A stretch of 64,000 bases of DNA from Eurosta solidaginis. Lineage: Eukaryota; Arthropoda; Insecta; Diptera; Tephritidae. The stretch is taken from assembly GCF_040869045.1 (NCBI RefSeq), contig NC_090324.1:53907346-53971345 (forward strand), written 5' to 3'. The position numbers and the translations under genes are program-made. A model generated the notes under the pieces. That model had not been told where the DNA came from and searched no databases. It saw only the letters and a list, made by a program, of their open reading frames with translations. Below, piece by piece: positions 43,926-54,994 of this stretch. The number at the start of each line of letters is the position of its first letter. Position 1 is the stretch's first letter.

Positions 43926-46703
43926 ATGGACCTAGACCCCTGTAGGAAATCTGCCTTCAGCATTAGTGATAGCAACAAGGCATTAATGGATATCTTGTGT
44001 AAGCAATCTGATGGACTTAATATAGTACACTTCAACGCCCGCAGTTTAAATAATGATAAGCTGGACTATGTTAGGGATGTATTTTCTGATTGTAATGTTG
44101 ATCTTATTTGTGTCACGGAAACCTGGTTAACTAGTGATATTCCTGAAGTTTGTTACAGCATCTCTAACTATAGTCTGACACGCGTTGACAGAAAAGGAAA
44201 GAGGGGGGAGGAGTTGCTATCTACTGTAAGTCCTACTTGAAAATTAGTGTCTTGGCAGAATCAAAAAATAGTGACACGGAGTTTATCATTGCCGAAATAT
44301 CGGACAACGTGAAAAAAGTTTTGGTATCTTGCGTGTACAACCCCCATAGGTGTAATTTGTTAGATTCATATTTTGAGGAGTTATCCCAGTTTTTAATTGA
44401 TTTTGAGCGTTTTGTAATTTGTGGGGACTTTAACGTGAATCTTTTGTGTAATGGTGCTTACACTATGAAACTACTTGATCATGTCGCGGGCGCTGGTCTT
44501 ACCGTTGTTAACAATATTGTACCAACAAGATATTCACATAACTCAACTCCGAGCCTGCTGGACATCATTATAACGGCAAGCCCTGACCACATTTTAAAAC
44601 TTCAACAAATTAGCTTCATCTCCGATCATGATCTTATTTTTTGCACACTAGATGTTACGTTTAATTGTTCAGCTGACACCGTTACTTCTGTTTATCGTGA
44701 TTTCAATTCTCTAAATGTGGATGAGTTGTTTGTTGATCTATCATATGTCGATTGGGCCTCATGTTGGTTTCTTGCTACCGTGGATGAGAAGCTTGATTTT
44801 TTAAATAACACCCTCTGCAATCTATTTGATGTCCACGTACCGTTACGTGAAGTCCGGTTTATAAAAAATTCTTGTCCTTGGTACAATAAAAAATTCAGAT
44901 CTGCTATTAAACTACGCAATAAGCTGTACACAAATTGGAAAAAGACCAACACTGAAACTGCTTGGTCGCAGTATAAAATCGCTCGCAACCAGGCCACTAG
45001 TATCTAAAGATTTATGGCGAAACTTAAAGAATCTCAACATCCATGGTAAACAGACGATTGAGTGTCAGATTAATCCTAATACTCTTAACGATTATTTTAG
45101 TAGTTCGGGTATTGTCCAGGACAGAGCTGAGTACCTAGAACACACATTTTCACCGGAGAGAGAATTTCAATTTAGCGCAGTAAGTGAAAAAGATGTTCTT
45201 GAATCCCTTATGAGAATCAAGTCCGATGCCATAGGAGAGGACGGAATATCCTTGAAGTTTGTGAAAATTGTACTGCCTTTCGTGCTAGGAACCCTTACAC
45301 ACATAATCAATCATTGCTTTACAACTTCGTGTTTCCCAGTGGAATGGAAAAAGGCTGTGATTGTTCCTGTCGCCAAAAAAAATGCAGCCATAACACCTTC
45401 TGATTACAGGCCAATCAGCGTTATTCCAGCCTTCGCTAAAGTGTGTGAGTCCTTGATGGCAGCTCAAATTTCATTATACGTTCAAGAACATAATCTGCTC
45501 AATCCACTGCAATCTGGTTTTCGTCCTAAGCACAGTTGTTCTACAGCTATGTTGAAAATACTGGACGACATAAGAATTAATTTTGATAAAGGTGACCTAA
45601 CTCTTCTTTGCCTCCTGGATTTTTCAAAGGCATTTGATTTAGTTAGTCATAGACTTCTTTGTGAAAAGCTCAAATGTTTTTTTGGGTTTTCAGTTACATC
45701 AGTTAGCCTTATGGCCAGCTACCTTGCCGAAAGGACTCAGAAAGTTGTATGCAAAGGCACTGCATCTAGATCATGTATTGTCTCTTCTGGTGTACCGCAA
45801 GGCTCTGTCCTTGGTCCTCTTCTGTTTACTCTTTTTATCAATGATGTGTTCGCTAGGTGTCAGTATGTTAATGCACATGCTTATGCTGATGACATTCAAT
45901 TGTATTTATCTAGTCGTGTTGGTCTTGTTGATGATTTGTGTTACAAAATAAATTGCGACTTGTCTGCTATTGCGAAATGGGCTTGTGAAAACGGTCTGTG
46001 CTTGAATGCCAAAAAGTCATATGTTCTGCCTATAAGCAATAGTGTTGTGCATACTGAAGATATTTCAAAACTGTTCGTTGATGAAAACGTGCTTTCGTTT
46101 ACTAGCAAAATAAAAAATCTAGGCTTTGTGATTAACTCAAAATTAAACTGTGTCGACCATGTAAATATAGTTGTGAGTAATGTTTATTCTGTTTTACGTA
46201 GATTGAGAATGTCTGCTTCGTTCACTCCCCTAGAGACTAGGAAAAAACTAGCTATGCAGCTGATCCTTCCACAAATAACGTACTCAGAGCTCGTTTACAG
46301 TCAACTTGACTCTGCTTCGTCCCATAAAATTGATGTTACTTTTAACAACGTCACATGGTATGTTTACGGCCTACAAAAATATGATCATATATCTCCATGG
46401 AAGCGCAAAGTTATCGGATGCAGTATTTTTGAGTACATAGCAGCGCGAAATTGTATATACATGTACAAACTCATTGAATTTCAAACACCAAAGTATCTTT
46501 TTGAGAAACTTAAATTTTCAAAGTCTGGTAGACATCGCAAATTGATCATTCCCAGATATTTCTATTTGTGCTCTTCGAGGCTATTCTTTATACATGCTGT
46601 AAGGCTCTGGAATTCTATCCCAAATTTCCTTAAGGGTGTGTTGTGTAGGAACAACTACAGAAGGGTGATTCATGACTACTTCAGTTCAGGGAGCTTAATG
46701 TGA
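43926..46703 (+). pseudogene. LINE ORF2: endonuclease and reverse transcriptase
   Basis: APE-like endonuclease: IVHFNARSLNNDKLDYVRDV, DLICVTETWL, FVICGDFNVNLL, SLLDIIIT and FISDHDLIFC. NARSL plus the GGGVAIY-type motif (disrupted here) is typical of the CR1 group. A one-base lesion near 44207 and another near 45000 break the frame. RT follows: FPVEWKKAVIVPVAKK, DYRPISVIPAFAKVCES, LQSGFRPKHSCSTAML, LLDFSKAFDLVSH, SSGVPQGSVLGPLLFTLFIN and the catalytic HAYADDIQLYLS. The C-terminal part ends RRVIHDYFSSGSLM. The start is inferred from the first ATG (MDLDPC) before the domain. Confidence 0.85.
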
Positions 46704-46932
46704 TTGTGGTAAAACTTTATAGTCTTCCTTGTATTTCCACCTTTCTTTCTTTTACCAACAAAACTTTCTATTCGTTAAGTTTATAATTATTGTTAGTATT
46801 TGTCTTATAAGAACTTAGGCTTAATTGTTAATTATTTTGCAATGTATAATCGTTGATGTGCTATAAAAGACTCTGTCTTACAGTCACAACCACTTTTTTA
46901 AAATAAATTGAAATTGAAATTGAAATTGAAAT

Positions 46933-49745
46933 ATTGTTTTGTGCAAAGTTCCTACGTAAAATCTTTTGCCCTGGTTCGTATGTTATTTCCCGTGACCGTA
47001 GGTTATAATGATGTTCATTGCGATCATGTGCTCTTTTCAGGGTTTGTTAACAATATCTCGAATATTCAAAAGTTTGTCGGTACGTGTTTGATTGGTTTCT
47101 GCTATACCGTCAGTGGTAATTTCAATATTTTTCAAAAGTTCATAAGAATCGCCGTGCATCACCATATGCTGACCAAATAAAACAAAATAGGGACTATAAC
47201 CTATCGATTGATGGAAGGAGCTCCGAAGTGCCGCATTTATGCTGCTAAGGTGGCAGTCCCATTCTCGATGATCGCTTTGTATGTACGCCCTCAAAGCCGC
47301 ATCTATGGAGCGATTCAAGCGCTCTGAAGCGTTGCTCTGAAACGAATACACCGCAGTCAGCGTATGCTTGACCCCATACTTTGTCAAAAATGCATCGAAC
47401 TCCTTCGACCGAAACCGACTACCATTGTCGCTTACCACAAATTCCGGTACACCAAACACATCATAGACTTACTCTTTCAAAAACCTTATAATTGGACTGG
47501 AAGTCAATTTCTTTAAAGGGCAAATAAAACTGAATTTAGATAGGTGATCAAAAACAACTAGAATACCTATAAACCCATTTTTCGTTCTGGGAAAGGGACC
47601 GACTATATCAACATATATGCGCTGAAAAATCCGTTCCACAGTTTAATTTTTCCCATTGGGGGACGTAAAATATTGGTATGGTACTTAGTCAATTTACAAA
47701 CCTGAGAGTTGTTCACATATTATTTCACTGATCGGTATAAACCGAGCCAATAAAAGTAACGACGCACCCTTTCTATCGTTTTAGCTACACCTCCATGTGC
47801 GCTAGTGGGAGTATCATGCGCCTGTTTCAAAACCTCTGTTCGAAGAGATTTCGGAACAACCAACTTCCATGTAGCATTCTGCCCAACCGAATCGCCGGAA
47901 TAGAACTCAGTACGAATTTATCCGAGATTTTAAAGTCCGGATACTTTTCCGAATTCTCTAACAATTTCGCCTTAAGTTCAACATACTCTGGTTCATCAAA
48001 CGCTTCTGAAGCTAGATTGATATCTGGTGCATAATCTATCTCAATGACCGCAACTATCTCATCCTCGCAGTGAACGCGTGAAAGAGCGTCGAGTACAACA
48101 TTAACACTGCCCTTCCTGTGCTCAATAGTGAAATCAAACCCCTGAAGCCTTAACGCCCACCTAGCCAACCGTCCACTCAAGTCGGTTTGGTTCATAAACC
48201 AACGCAAACTCGCATGATCAGTTATTACTGTAAATTGTTGACCTTCCACATACGCTCGGAACTTTTTAATAGCCAGTACTGCCGCCACACACTCACGTTC
48301 TGTCACGGAATAATTTTGTTGGGCCTTTTATAACTTTTGTGACATATACGCAATGGCTATCTCCACGCCTTCATCATTCTTTTGCGCTGGAACGGCTCCC
48401 ACGCCATGGTCGCTAGCGTCGCATTGAATGATGAGAGGTTTTGTAAAGTTAGGATTGGCTAAGAAAGGTGCAGTCGTAAGCATGTCTTTAATGTCGTCAA
48501 AGGATCGTTGCGCTTCGTCTGATCAGGTAAAAGTCTTTGCTTTTTTCAGTAGTTCGGTCAAAGGATGCGTTACCTCAGCAAAATTGCAAATTAACCTTCT
48601 ATACCAGTCCGCCATGCCCAAAAATCTGCGAAGTTGCTTCACAGTTTTTGGTACAGGGTAGTCTGCTATAGCTGATACTTTTTCATTGTCTGTCTTTAGC
48701 GTTCCTTTCCCAACAACGTAGCCGAGGTAGCGCACCTCGTTTAAACAAAACTTGCTTTTAGCAATATTTATCGTAAGACCAGCTTTGCGGATGTGGACGG
48801 CAACTTCTTTAAGTAACTCAATATGATCTTCAAAACTCTAGGACAGCAGAAGCAGATCGTCTAAGTAAACGAAAACTTTCTCTTTAAGATTGTATGGGAT
48901 AACGCGAGCCATCAACCTATACATCGTTTGGGGTGCATTGCAAAAGCCAAACGGCATCACAGTGTATTGGTATAGTGGTCGATTTGGCACTGTGAAAGCC
49001 GTTTTTTCGCGATAATTCATTTCCAGAGGGATCTACCAGAAGGCATCTTTCAAATCCAGACTAGAAATGAATTCCGCTCGTGGTAGCCTGGACAATATAC
49101 CCTCGATGTGTGGCAGAGGATACGCGTCTTTCACTGTAAAAGCATTAACCTTTCTACTGTCTAAGCAAGGTCGCACCTTTCCAGGTTTACGGACTAAAAC
49201 CACTGGTGAAGACCACGGACTATTGGACTCCTCTATAACCCCAAGCGATAGCATATGGTCGATTTCATCGCACATCAGTTTCTCTACTGCAGGAGAAATC
49301 GAAAAATGCCGTTGCTTGACGGGTTTAGATTCACCAACATCGATGGCATGCTCCACAAGTGAGGTTTTGCCAAGTCCGTGCACTTCAAAACGTGGCAAAC
49401 ATGCTATAGCAGAGTTAATGATAGATTGTTGTTGGCAAGTTAAAGCGTGTCTATTGGGAACTGATCCACCTATACTAACTTCGCTAAAAACATTTACTGC
49501 GATCTTAAATGCCTTCCAAAAGTCTATTCCAAGATATAGATTTTGAACCAGAGAAGGGATTACATAAAATTCGATCTGATGCGATTCAGACTTGTACGTC
49601 ACACTAAGTTTTATTATGCCCGCCACATCTTGCCTAGAACCATCTGCTGTTCGAAAACATGACCGTATCCTTTTAACGCCATTGTTTTCAGCTAATAGCT
49701 CAGTTGCTAAATCAGCACCGATACAACTAACTAACGCTCCTGAAT
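46933..49745 (-). pseudogene. Gypsy pol: protease to integrase, multiple stops
   Basis: Minus strand, from 49745 down. Protease: NSGALVSCIGADLA, in which the usual active-site Asp is Asn, and LYLGIDFW. RT: VVLVRKPGKVRPCLDSRKVN, AYPLPHIEGILSRL, YQYTVMPFGFCNAPQTMYRL and the catalytic VYLDDLLLL. RNase H: SVTERECVAAVLAIKKFRAY, VITDHASLRWFM and HRKGSVNVVLDALSR. Integrase: FVVSDNGSRFRSKEFDAFL and SNASERLNRSIDAALRAYI. In-frame stops occur near 49032, 48837, 48521 and 48328; 47470-47800 (linker and zinc finger) is badly decayed. The integrase tail (HYNLRSRE, ILRRNFAQNN) reaches the LINE junction. RT/RNase H features suggest an Osvaldo-like lineage, tentatively. Confidence 0.85.
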
Positions 49746-50172
49746 TGACGAAATCTCCTTATCGGGATACCTGGAATCTTTGATGATTATTGAGTCGTTC
49801 GAGGGTTTCCTGTATTTTTGCGTTTTTTTAAATTACGTTTACTTTTTATACTACCGCGTTACTCCGTGACATTGGACCATGCAAAATAAAACTTAAAACT
49901 CCGAACGCGTCTTCACTGCTGCAGGTCTCTAATCAGAAAGAACGAGATCCATTTGGCGGAAATCGATCGTGTTCTCGTCTTTATCTCCTCATTTTCTCAA
50001 ACCCGTCATGCACGCAGTTAGACCGTTTGCCACAGGTGTTGCCACTGAACTACGTTTTGTAACTTTAACCCTATGACGGTCAATGAAGCTAACTACCTAG
50101 CCTTTCTGATTTAGGACACACCTATGAATATTTCTATCAGAAAAGGTTTTCAGAAACGAAGCCGCGCTCACA
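49746..50172 (-). repeat. 5' LTR of minus-strand Gypsy element
   Basis: 427 bp; on the minus strand TGTGAGCGCGGCTTCG to GATTTCGTCA. Protease sequence begins directly after its last base (ATTCAGGAGCG), with no primer-binding site, leader or gag in between. The outer flank after 50172 starts ACGCAACCATTCG; no target duplication with the other end is evident. Confidence 0.8.
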
Positions 50173-50369
50173 ACGCAACCATTCGCATGCAACTGACAAC
50201 AAACTGAATGAAAAACTTCCCTTTATTTGAAACACACGGCTGGAATGTGTGCATACATGTTAAAAGGGGAATCACCTATTTCATTTTTATAATGAACAAC
50301 AAAGCTTGCTTGTGATATTTTCGAATTTTGTCCAATTTTTTTATGAAAATGGTTTGAAATACTTTGTCT
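50173..50369. other. Unassigned sequence
   Basis: AT-rich sequence between the Gypsy LTR and a pogo-like end; no gene, repeat or promoter recognised. Confidence 0.4.
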
Positions 50370-50507
50370 GCGTCCGGTTATTAGAGTGTCCGTTTACTAG
50401 TATGATATTTGTATGAAAAAATGAATGAAAAACCTGTGTGGCCAAAATCTGTCCGGTCATTGGAGCTGTCCGGTTATAAGGACTGTCCGTAATGGGGAAT
50501 TCCACTG
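50370..50507 (-). mobile_element. pogo/Tigger-like terminal fragment
   Basis: Read on the minus strand the end is CAGTGGAATTCCCCATTACG, then GGACAGTCCTTATAACCGG and repeated CCGGACA motifs, next to TA (50508-50509). A CAGT start, TA target and GGAATTC...CCGGACA repeats are the pattern of pogo-type terminal repeats. The opposite end and a transposase are not found. Confidence 0.4.
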
Positions 50508-50744
50508 TATAAATTTTTTTTTATAATTTCAAACATTCTTAACTATACTTGGGAAATCCTATTATTCGCAAACCACTCAATATATGGGCTTTGATTTGAG
50601 TTATAAACTCGATTTTTGAGCAAAAGTAAAATGAATATACGTAGCGACGAAAGACACGTACTTGTGCCAAAGAGAAAATATGCAAACGAAACGACTTAAG
50701 AAACGAACTCGTCCACGGTAATGAAACAGGTTGTGTGTGCTAAC

Positions 50745-52473
50745 CAAAGAGCATACATAACAAGAGACATCACTTAACATGTTTGCTTCGAACACAAACT
50801 AGTCGCTAATTTAGATTGTGGTTACTGACATTTCCTTTTAAGGCTGTTCGCAAACACACGGCGAAAACCACGGTTGCCACTTCGAACTCTGTTTGGTGCG
50901 CTGGTACCTTTTTGTCAATTTTGGTACTTTTTAAGGAAGTAGCCAGGATTTTGGTATTTTTGTGTTTTTCACTGCTGCACAGATTCAAAAATCGTTCAAT
51001 CATTTAATTGCAGCAAAACAAAGACAATTCCGGCACATAAAGGAGTAATCTCGGATTTTCCAAAAAACAAATTTTGTATATATGTAATTGATGAAACAAC
51101 GGACTTATCAGAACGAGAGGTCTATTTTTGGTGGTTAGATGTTTCGATCGGTTAACAAACAAATTTTCTCATAGATTTTAGTAACTCAAATAGAGCCTCA
51201 TAAAAATGATACAACACTGAATTAAAAACTTATTTCAAAATCACGTTTGCCTCTTGGTAATTTTATAAAGCCTGCCATTGATGGAGCCAATGAGATGACC
51301 AGCGACAAAATTAATTTTAAACAAAATTTTACATTTAGTGCATTCAGGCGAATTGACTTGAACTAGGTAACCTATCACTCTGCAAAATGGCTGAGTTTGT
51401 ATCCTTTTTCTTATTCTGTACGAAATATTTCCCCGATTTTGTTATGCCACGATTTGTATGCTGCCACGGCTTTGTTATAAGAAATGATATCATTAATTCT
51501 CATACATCAGATGATCAATAGCACTGTGATCTTGAAATATCTTGAGACGTATTTATGTGTATGGGCAAGTCTGGGTTCCTGGCGGAACATTTTAATATGT
51601 TTTATGAGAATCTGTCTGAAGCTTTAACGAAATTTTACATCCCTTAGACGAGAGGCCGATGCTCGTAGATTAACGAACGCGACAATATTAACTCAATTAA
51701 CAACACTATATGACATTGAAGATATACCTCAAGTTTTAGGTCTAGTCTAGTATACAAAATTTGCATACTTGGATCATATAAGCCCTCAAAATTCGGATTT
51801 GGGGTCCAACATCTAGTGGGGAGACATATAATGTCATATAACTTTCCATCTGTTTATTCTGCCATGTATTTTTACGTCATTGAAATTAATAAATTTTTTT
51901 GGTTGCAGCGATGCACAAATGTAGATTTAATTGACAGAAGTATGGGAGAAGCAGTATAAAATAAACCCAAAATTTGGATTTTTGCGTTTTGAGTAACCGT
52001 TTCCTTTACCATTTTGCTTGTCACTAATCGACAAATATTTTAGCTGCATTCATACATTATATTCAAAAGAAAAATGCTAGGTAGTTTGACTGCTTCCTTT
52101 TGTTTGTGCATATGCAATCGTTGACTACACCAACCTCAATTAATCTTTAAAACAATCATTCTAGGCTAATCGTATTTTTTGCAGAGCTTATGGTTTTTAT
52201 GAAAAAAATTAGTAAAATTCTTGAAAAGTTGACTTTAACTTTTAGATTTTATTCGTAGCTTTAAAAAATTTGATTTCGCTTCTTTTAGCCTTTAATTTTT
52301 GTAAATATAGCCTTTTTTCTACAAAGAAGTTCTGGCAACACTGCTCTAGTGTTTTGACATGCGGCGAAAATTAAAACGAAAAGTGGGAAGCAACTGTCAG
52401 TAAACACAATCTTTTGTAGCGAGTGTTTGATATCAAACATACGAACTGACGTCTCTTGTTATGTATGCTCTTT
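50745..52473 (+). mobile_element. Decayed hAT element
   Basis: Terminal inverted repeats CAAAGAGCATACATAACAAG at 50745 and its inverse ending at 52473-52474, with weaker similarity for another ~130 bp. They are flanked by GTGCTAAC (50737-50744 and 52474-52481), an 8 bp duplication fitting the hAT nTnnnnAn pattern. The boundary G at 52474 is shared between TIR and duplication, so one base was probably lost. Confidence 0.8.
51050..51860 (+). pseudogene. hAT transposase remnant
   Basis: Short coding traces inside the hAT element. IDETTDLSEREVYF (51089-51130) fits the hAT catalytic segment with its first Asp; PAIDGANEMTSDKI-like sequence lies near 51275, and READARRLTNATILTQLTTL then YDIEDIPQVLGLV at 51650-51750. 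Stops and shifts occur every few dozen bases, and the C-terminal dimerisation domain is not recognisable. The identification leans on the terminal repeats and the DETTD motif. Confidence 0.5.
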
Positions 52474-52481
52474 GTGCTAAC

Positions 52482-52734
52482 TATTATGTTCGAACGCAAC
52501 CAAACTTAACGGCGTTATTATGTATAACGCAACTCGACGCGTAGAGTCACTTTCACCCAAGTGAAACCAAATTCGTATCATATAAGAGCATTCATTCACT
52601 TCGGTGACTCTCAATGACTATTGGAGACTGTAGGTGATTGCTTACGTTTCTTCGTATTATATAGCGATGGAAAGTGTCACGAACACTCATTTTTGCTGTC
52701 AAAATATTCACTTGCTACTGGGTTGCGTTTGCTT
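52482..52734. other. Unassigned sequence
   Basis: Moderately AT-rich, with CACTTCGGTGACTCTC-like motifs. No supported gene. It ends with the 12 bp direct repeat TTGCGTTTGCTT that flanks the next insertion. Confidence 0.4.
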
Positions 52735-53114
52735 GTTTTTGTTTTAGCGATAAGGTTGCTCCCCGAAGTGTTATCGATGAGATGGTTCTTTGCCGGATAC
52801 AGATCCGGTACGCTCTGGTACCACAGCACCATTAAGGAGCTGGCCCGACCATCTCGGGAACGTTTTATGTGGCCACATTAAACCTTCAGGCCATTTCCCC
52901 CTCCCCACCCCAAGTTCCATGAGGAGTTTGGGTTCGCCAGAGCCTCGTCTGTTAGTGAAACAGGATTCGCCGCGGATAGGTGAGGTTGACAATTCGGTTC
53001 GGAGAAGCTATATATTGCGCTGGCAACCTGAAGGGTTGCGGTACACAACCCCTTGAATCTGGTATTTTAGTCGCCTACAGCGGGTATATTCTGATCCCCT
53101 AACCCGCTGGGGTG
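52735..53114 (-). mobile_element. LINE 3' end, 380 bp retroposed fragment
   Basis: Flanked by TTGCGTTTGCTT at 52723-52734 and 53115-53126. Read on the minus strand it starts within ACCCGCTGTAGGCGAC-type sequence, includes CGTTCCCGAGATGGTCGGGC and CCTTAATGGTGCTGTGG, and ends GGAGCAACCTTATCGC followed by AAAACAAAAAC, an A-rich tail. A 5'-truncated, tail-bearing insertion with a 12 bp duplication is typical of LINE retroposition. I know this 3' sequence from Jockey-like fly LINEs, but the exact family is uncertain. Confidence 0.65.
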
Positions 53115-53364
53115 TTGCGTTTGCTTCATTCACTTCGTTTTTTTATCATATTTTAGTAAAAAATTTAAGAATCTTCACATTTCTTGAAAAAAGGATTAAA
53201 ATTTTCAATAGACAGCCGATAAAGGTTATATTTAGAGCTTCGTGGATCCATATTTCGTAAAATTTTACAGGAATAAAAAACAAACATAAGCGAAACCTAT
53301 AATATATATTATAGCCAGGGACCCAAACTGTTCTTCCTTTTGTATTAAAACTCTTTCAGAAAAG

Positions 53365-53490
53365 ATTAAGGTGCTGAAGGTTCAATGTGGTCATTACAAA
53401 TCGTTCCCGAGATGGTCGAGCTTGTACCTTAATGGTGCTTGTTACCGGAACATACCGGATATATACCCGGTAAAGGACCATGAATCCTCA
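53365..53490 (+). mobile_element. Second, partial copy of the same LINE 3' end
   Basis: Shares CTGAAGGTTYAATGTGG, CGTTCCCGAGATGGTCG, CCTTAATGGTGCT and CATACCGGATATATACCCGG with 52735-53114 but lies in the opposite orientation. Both ends are ragged. The 53127-53364 stretch before it holds nothing I can identify. Confidence 0.6.
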
Positions 53491-53639
53491 TTTTCTTAGT
53501 TTTATGTAAAAACTAATTTTGAATAATAGGAAAAAAGAAATAATAATTTTATTGTGCATTTCTTTATAACGATAATAATTATACCTCCGTGCTAATTTTC
53601 TTATAAATCGGTGGTCCTACTTATTCTCGAACAACCTAG

Positions 53640-54716
53640 AGAATTATTTCAAGCCTCGAAGGTGTATCGCAAATTATATGCCTGTTCGGGAAGCATCGGT
53701 ACAATTCAGGAACGCAACATCTAAGCCCAGAAGAATTAAACAGGGGGTACCACAGGGTGGTGTCCTATCTTCGCTTCTGTTTAACTTCTACATATCGAAG
53801 CTCCTTTCGCCATCAGAGGGAGTTACTATTCTATCCTACGCTAATGACTGCACGATAATGGCTACAGGTCCCGGGTCACCCATCGATGAGCTAAGTAATA
53901 TAATAAACAACTATCTCCTGATCTCTCCAGTTTTTTCGCCTCGCGAAACCTGACATTGTCATCGATCAAATCATCGGCGACCTTATTTGCAACATGGACG
54001 CGCCAAATGACGACCATATTGAACATTCACGTCGATGTCTGACAGACAGGCCTGCCAAAATACTGCCCTCAGAACCGCTACGGGCTGTCTTCTTATGTCC
54101 CCAGAACACCATTTACATAATAAGGTGAGAGTACACCTCATTATGGAGAGAAATGAAATGATAACCAAACAGTTTCTGTTGAATATCCAGAAACCTGGGC
54201 ATCACGACAGGCACCTGATTGATGACCCTACGCCGCCAAGGGGCTTAAGGAGTCATCTCCGTAAGCATTATGAGCAAATACGGCACCGGAGAACACAGCT
54301 GTATGAAGCAAAAAAGCATAAGCAGGTCTTTAGTGATGTGCACAAACAAGCGTCGGACCTCTATGACAGGAATTTCCCGACGAATCTAGTACTTAAAGAA
54401 GAATACTCAGAACTAGCAGAGGAGGAACGCACTCTCCCTAGGGAAACGCCCGTTAATCTAGTTCAACTTCGATCTTGGTACTGCACTTATCCAGAATCAA
54501 CCCCGACATATAAAATGTATGTCCTGCTTGCAATGTGTCCGCACATGACACTAACCATCTCTTCAATTGTAATGTGGAACCAACGCTTCTAAACCCCCCT
54601 CACTACCCTGTTGAAACAGCAAGTTTCCTTGGGCTCACGTTAGAGGACATTGATGAAAATTTGTGATCGGTGCACCTATTAGACAACATATATACAACAA
54701 CAACAACAACAATGTC
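53640..54716 (+). pseudogene. Jockey-like LINE RT, internally deleted
   Basis: First part: RRIKQGVPQGGVLSSLLFNF, ILSYANDCTIMATGPGSPID; the catalytic YADD is YAND here, so an active-site Asp is lost. After a stop and a frame change near 53950 the sequence jumps to the C-terminal region of such LINEs (RQACQNTALRTATGCLLMSP, NEMITKQFLLNIQKPGH, PPRGLRSHLRKHYEQI, VNLVQLRSWYCTYPES); several hundred bases between palm and this region are missing. The 3' end has ETASFLGLTLEDIDEN-like sequence and an (ACA)n tail at 54690-54716. Endonuclease and ORF1 are absent. Confidence 0.82.
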
Positions 54717-54990
54717 TTTACCGTTAATACAACAACAACAAAGAAGATGCTGTGACTAAAATACGCAGTAGGTATGGAAGGTAAAAAACTTCAACGGAGT
54801 TCATACTATAATTAAAATGCTCTTTCCGGTGGAAACTGGATTTGCCCATAACCGTAAAAGCCACTTGAACCTGGGGACTGATCTTCATTCACAATAACAA
54901 CTATTGAGTAATCCCGCCTTTTAGATAAATAGAAGCACTATTATTTTTTAACAACAACAACAAAACAGTGTAATAAATATCAAAATTAGC
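54717..54990. other. Unassigned, with (AAC)n tracts
   Basis: Contains ACAACAACAACAA runs at 54733 and 54951, possible retroposon tails, but no body I can assign. No gene. Confidence 0.4.
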
Positions 54991-54994
54991 TTTT

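Larger units (their letters stand above)
42537..46932 (+). mobile_element. CR1-group LINE, nested in the Gypsy integrase
   Basis: A near full-length non-LTR element: 5' UTR (42537-42810), ORF1 (42811-43620), ORF2 (43926-46703), a 230 bp 3' UTR and a terminal simple repeat of TTGAAA units (46905-46932). It splits the minus-strand Gypsy integrase. ATATT occurs at both junctions (CCATATTTT near 42537, AAATATTG near 46931) and may be a short target duplication. The left limit is approximate. Confidence 0.8.

Noticed and set aside
43544..43945. Hydrophobic 133-codon frame between LINE ORF1 and ORF2
   Set aside because: It lies in T-rich inter-ORF DNA, overlaps both ORFs in another frame, and no membrane protein is expected there.
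52755..53110. Host gene suggested by balanced GC content and an 88-codon frame
   Set aside because: The stretch is a LINE 3' fragment with 12 bp target duplication and an inverted partial copy nearby.
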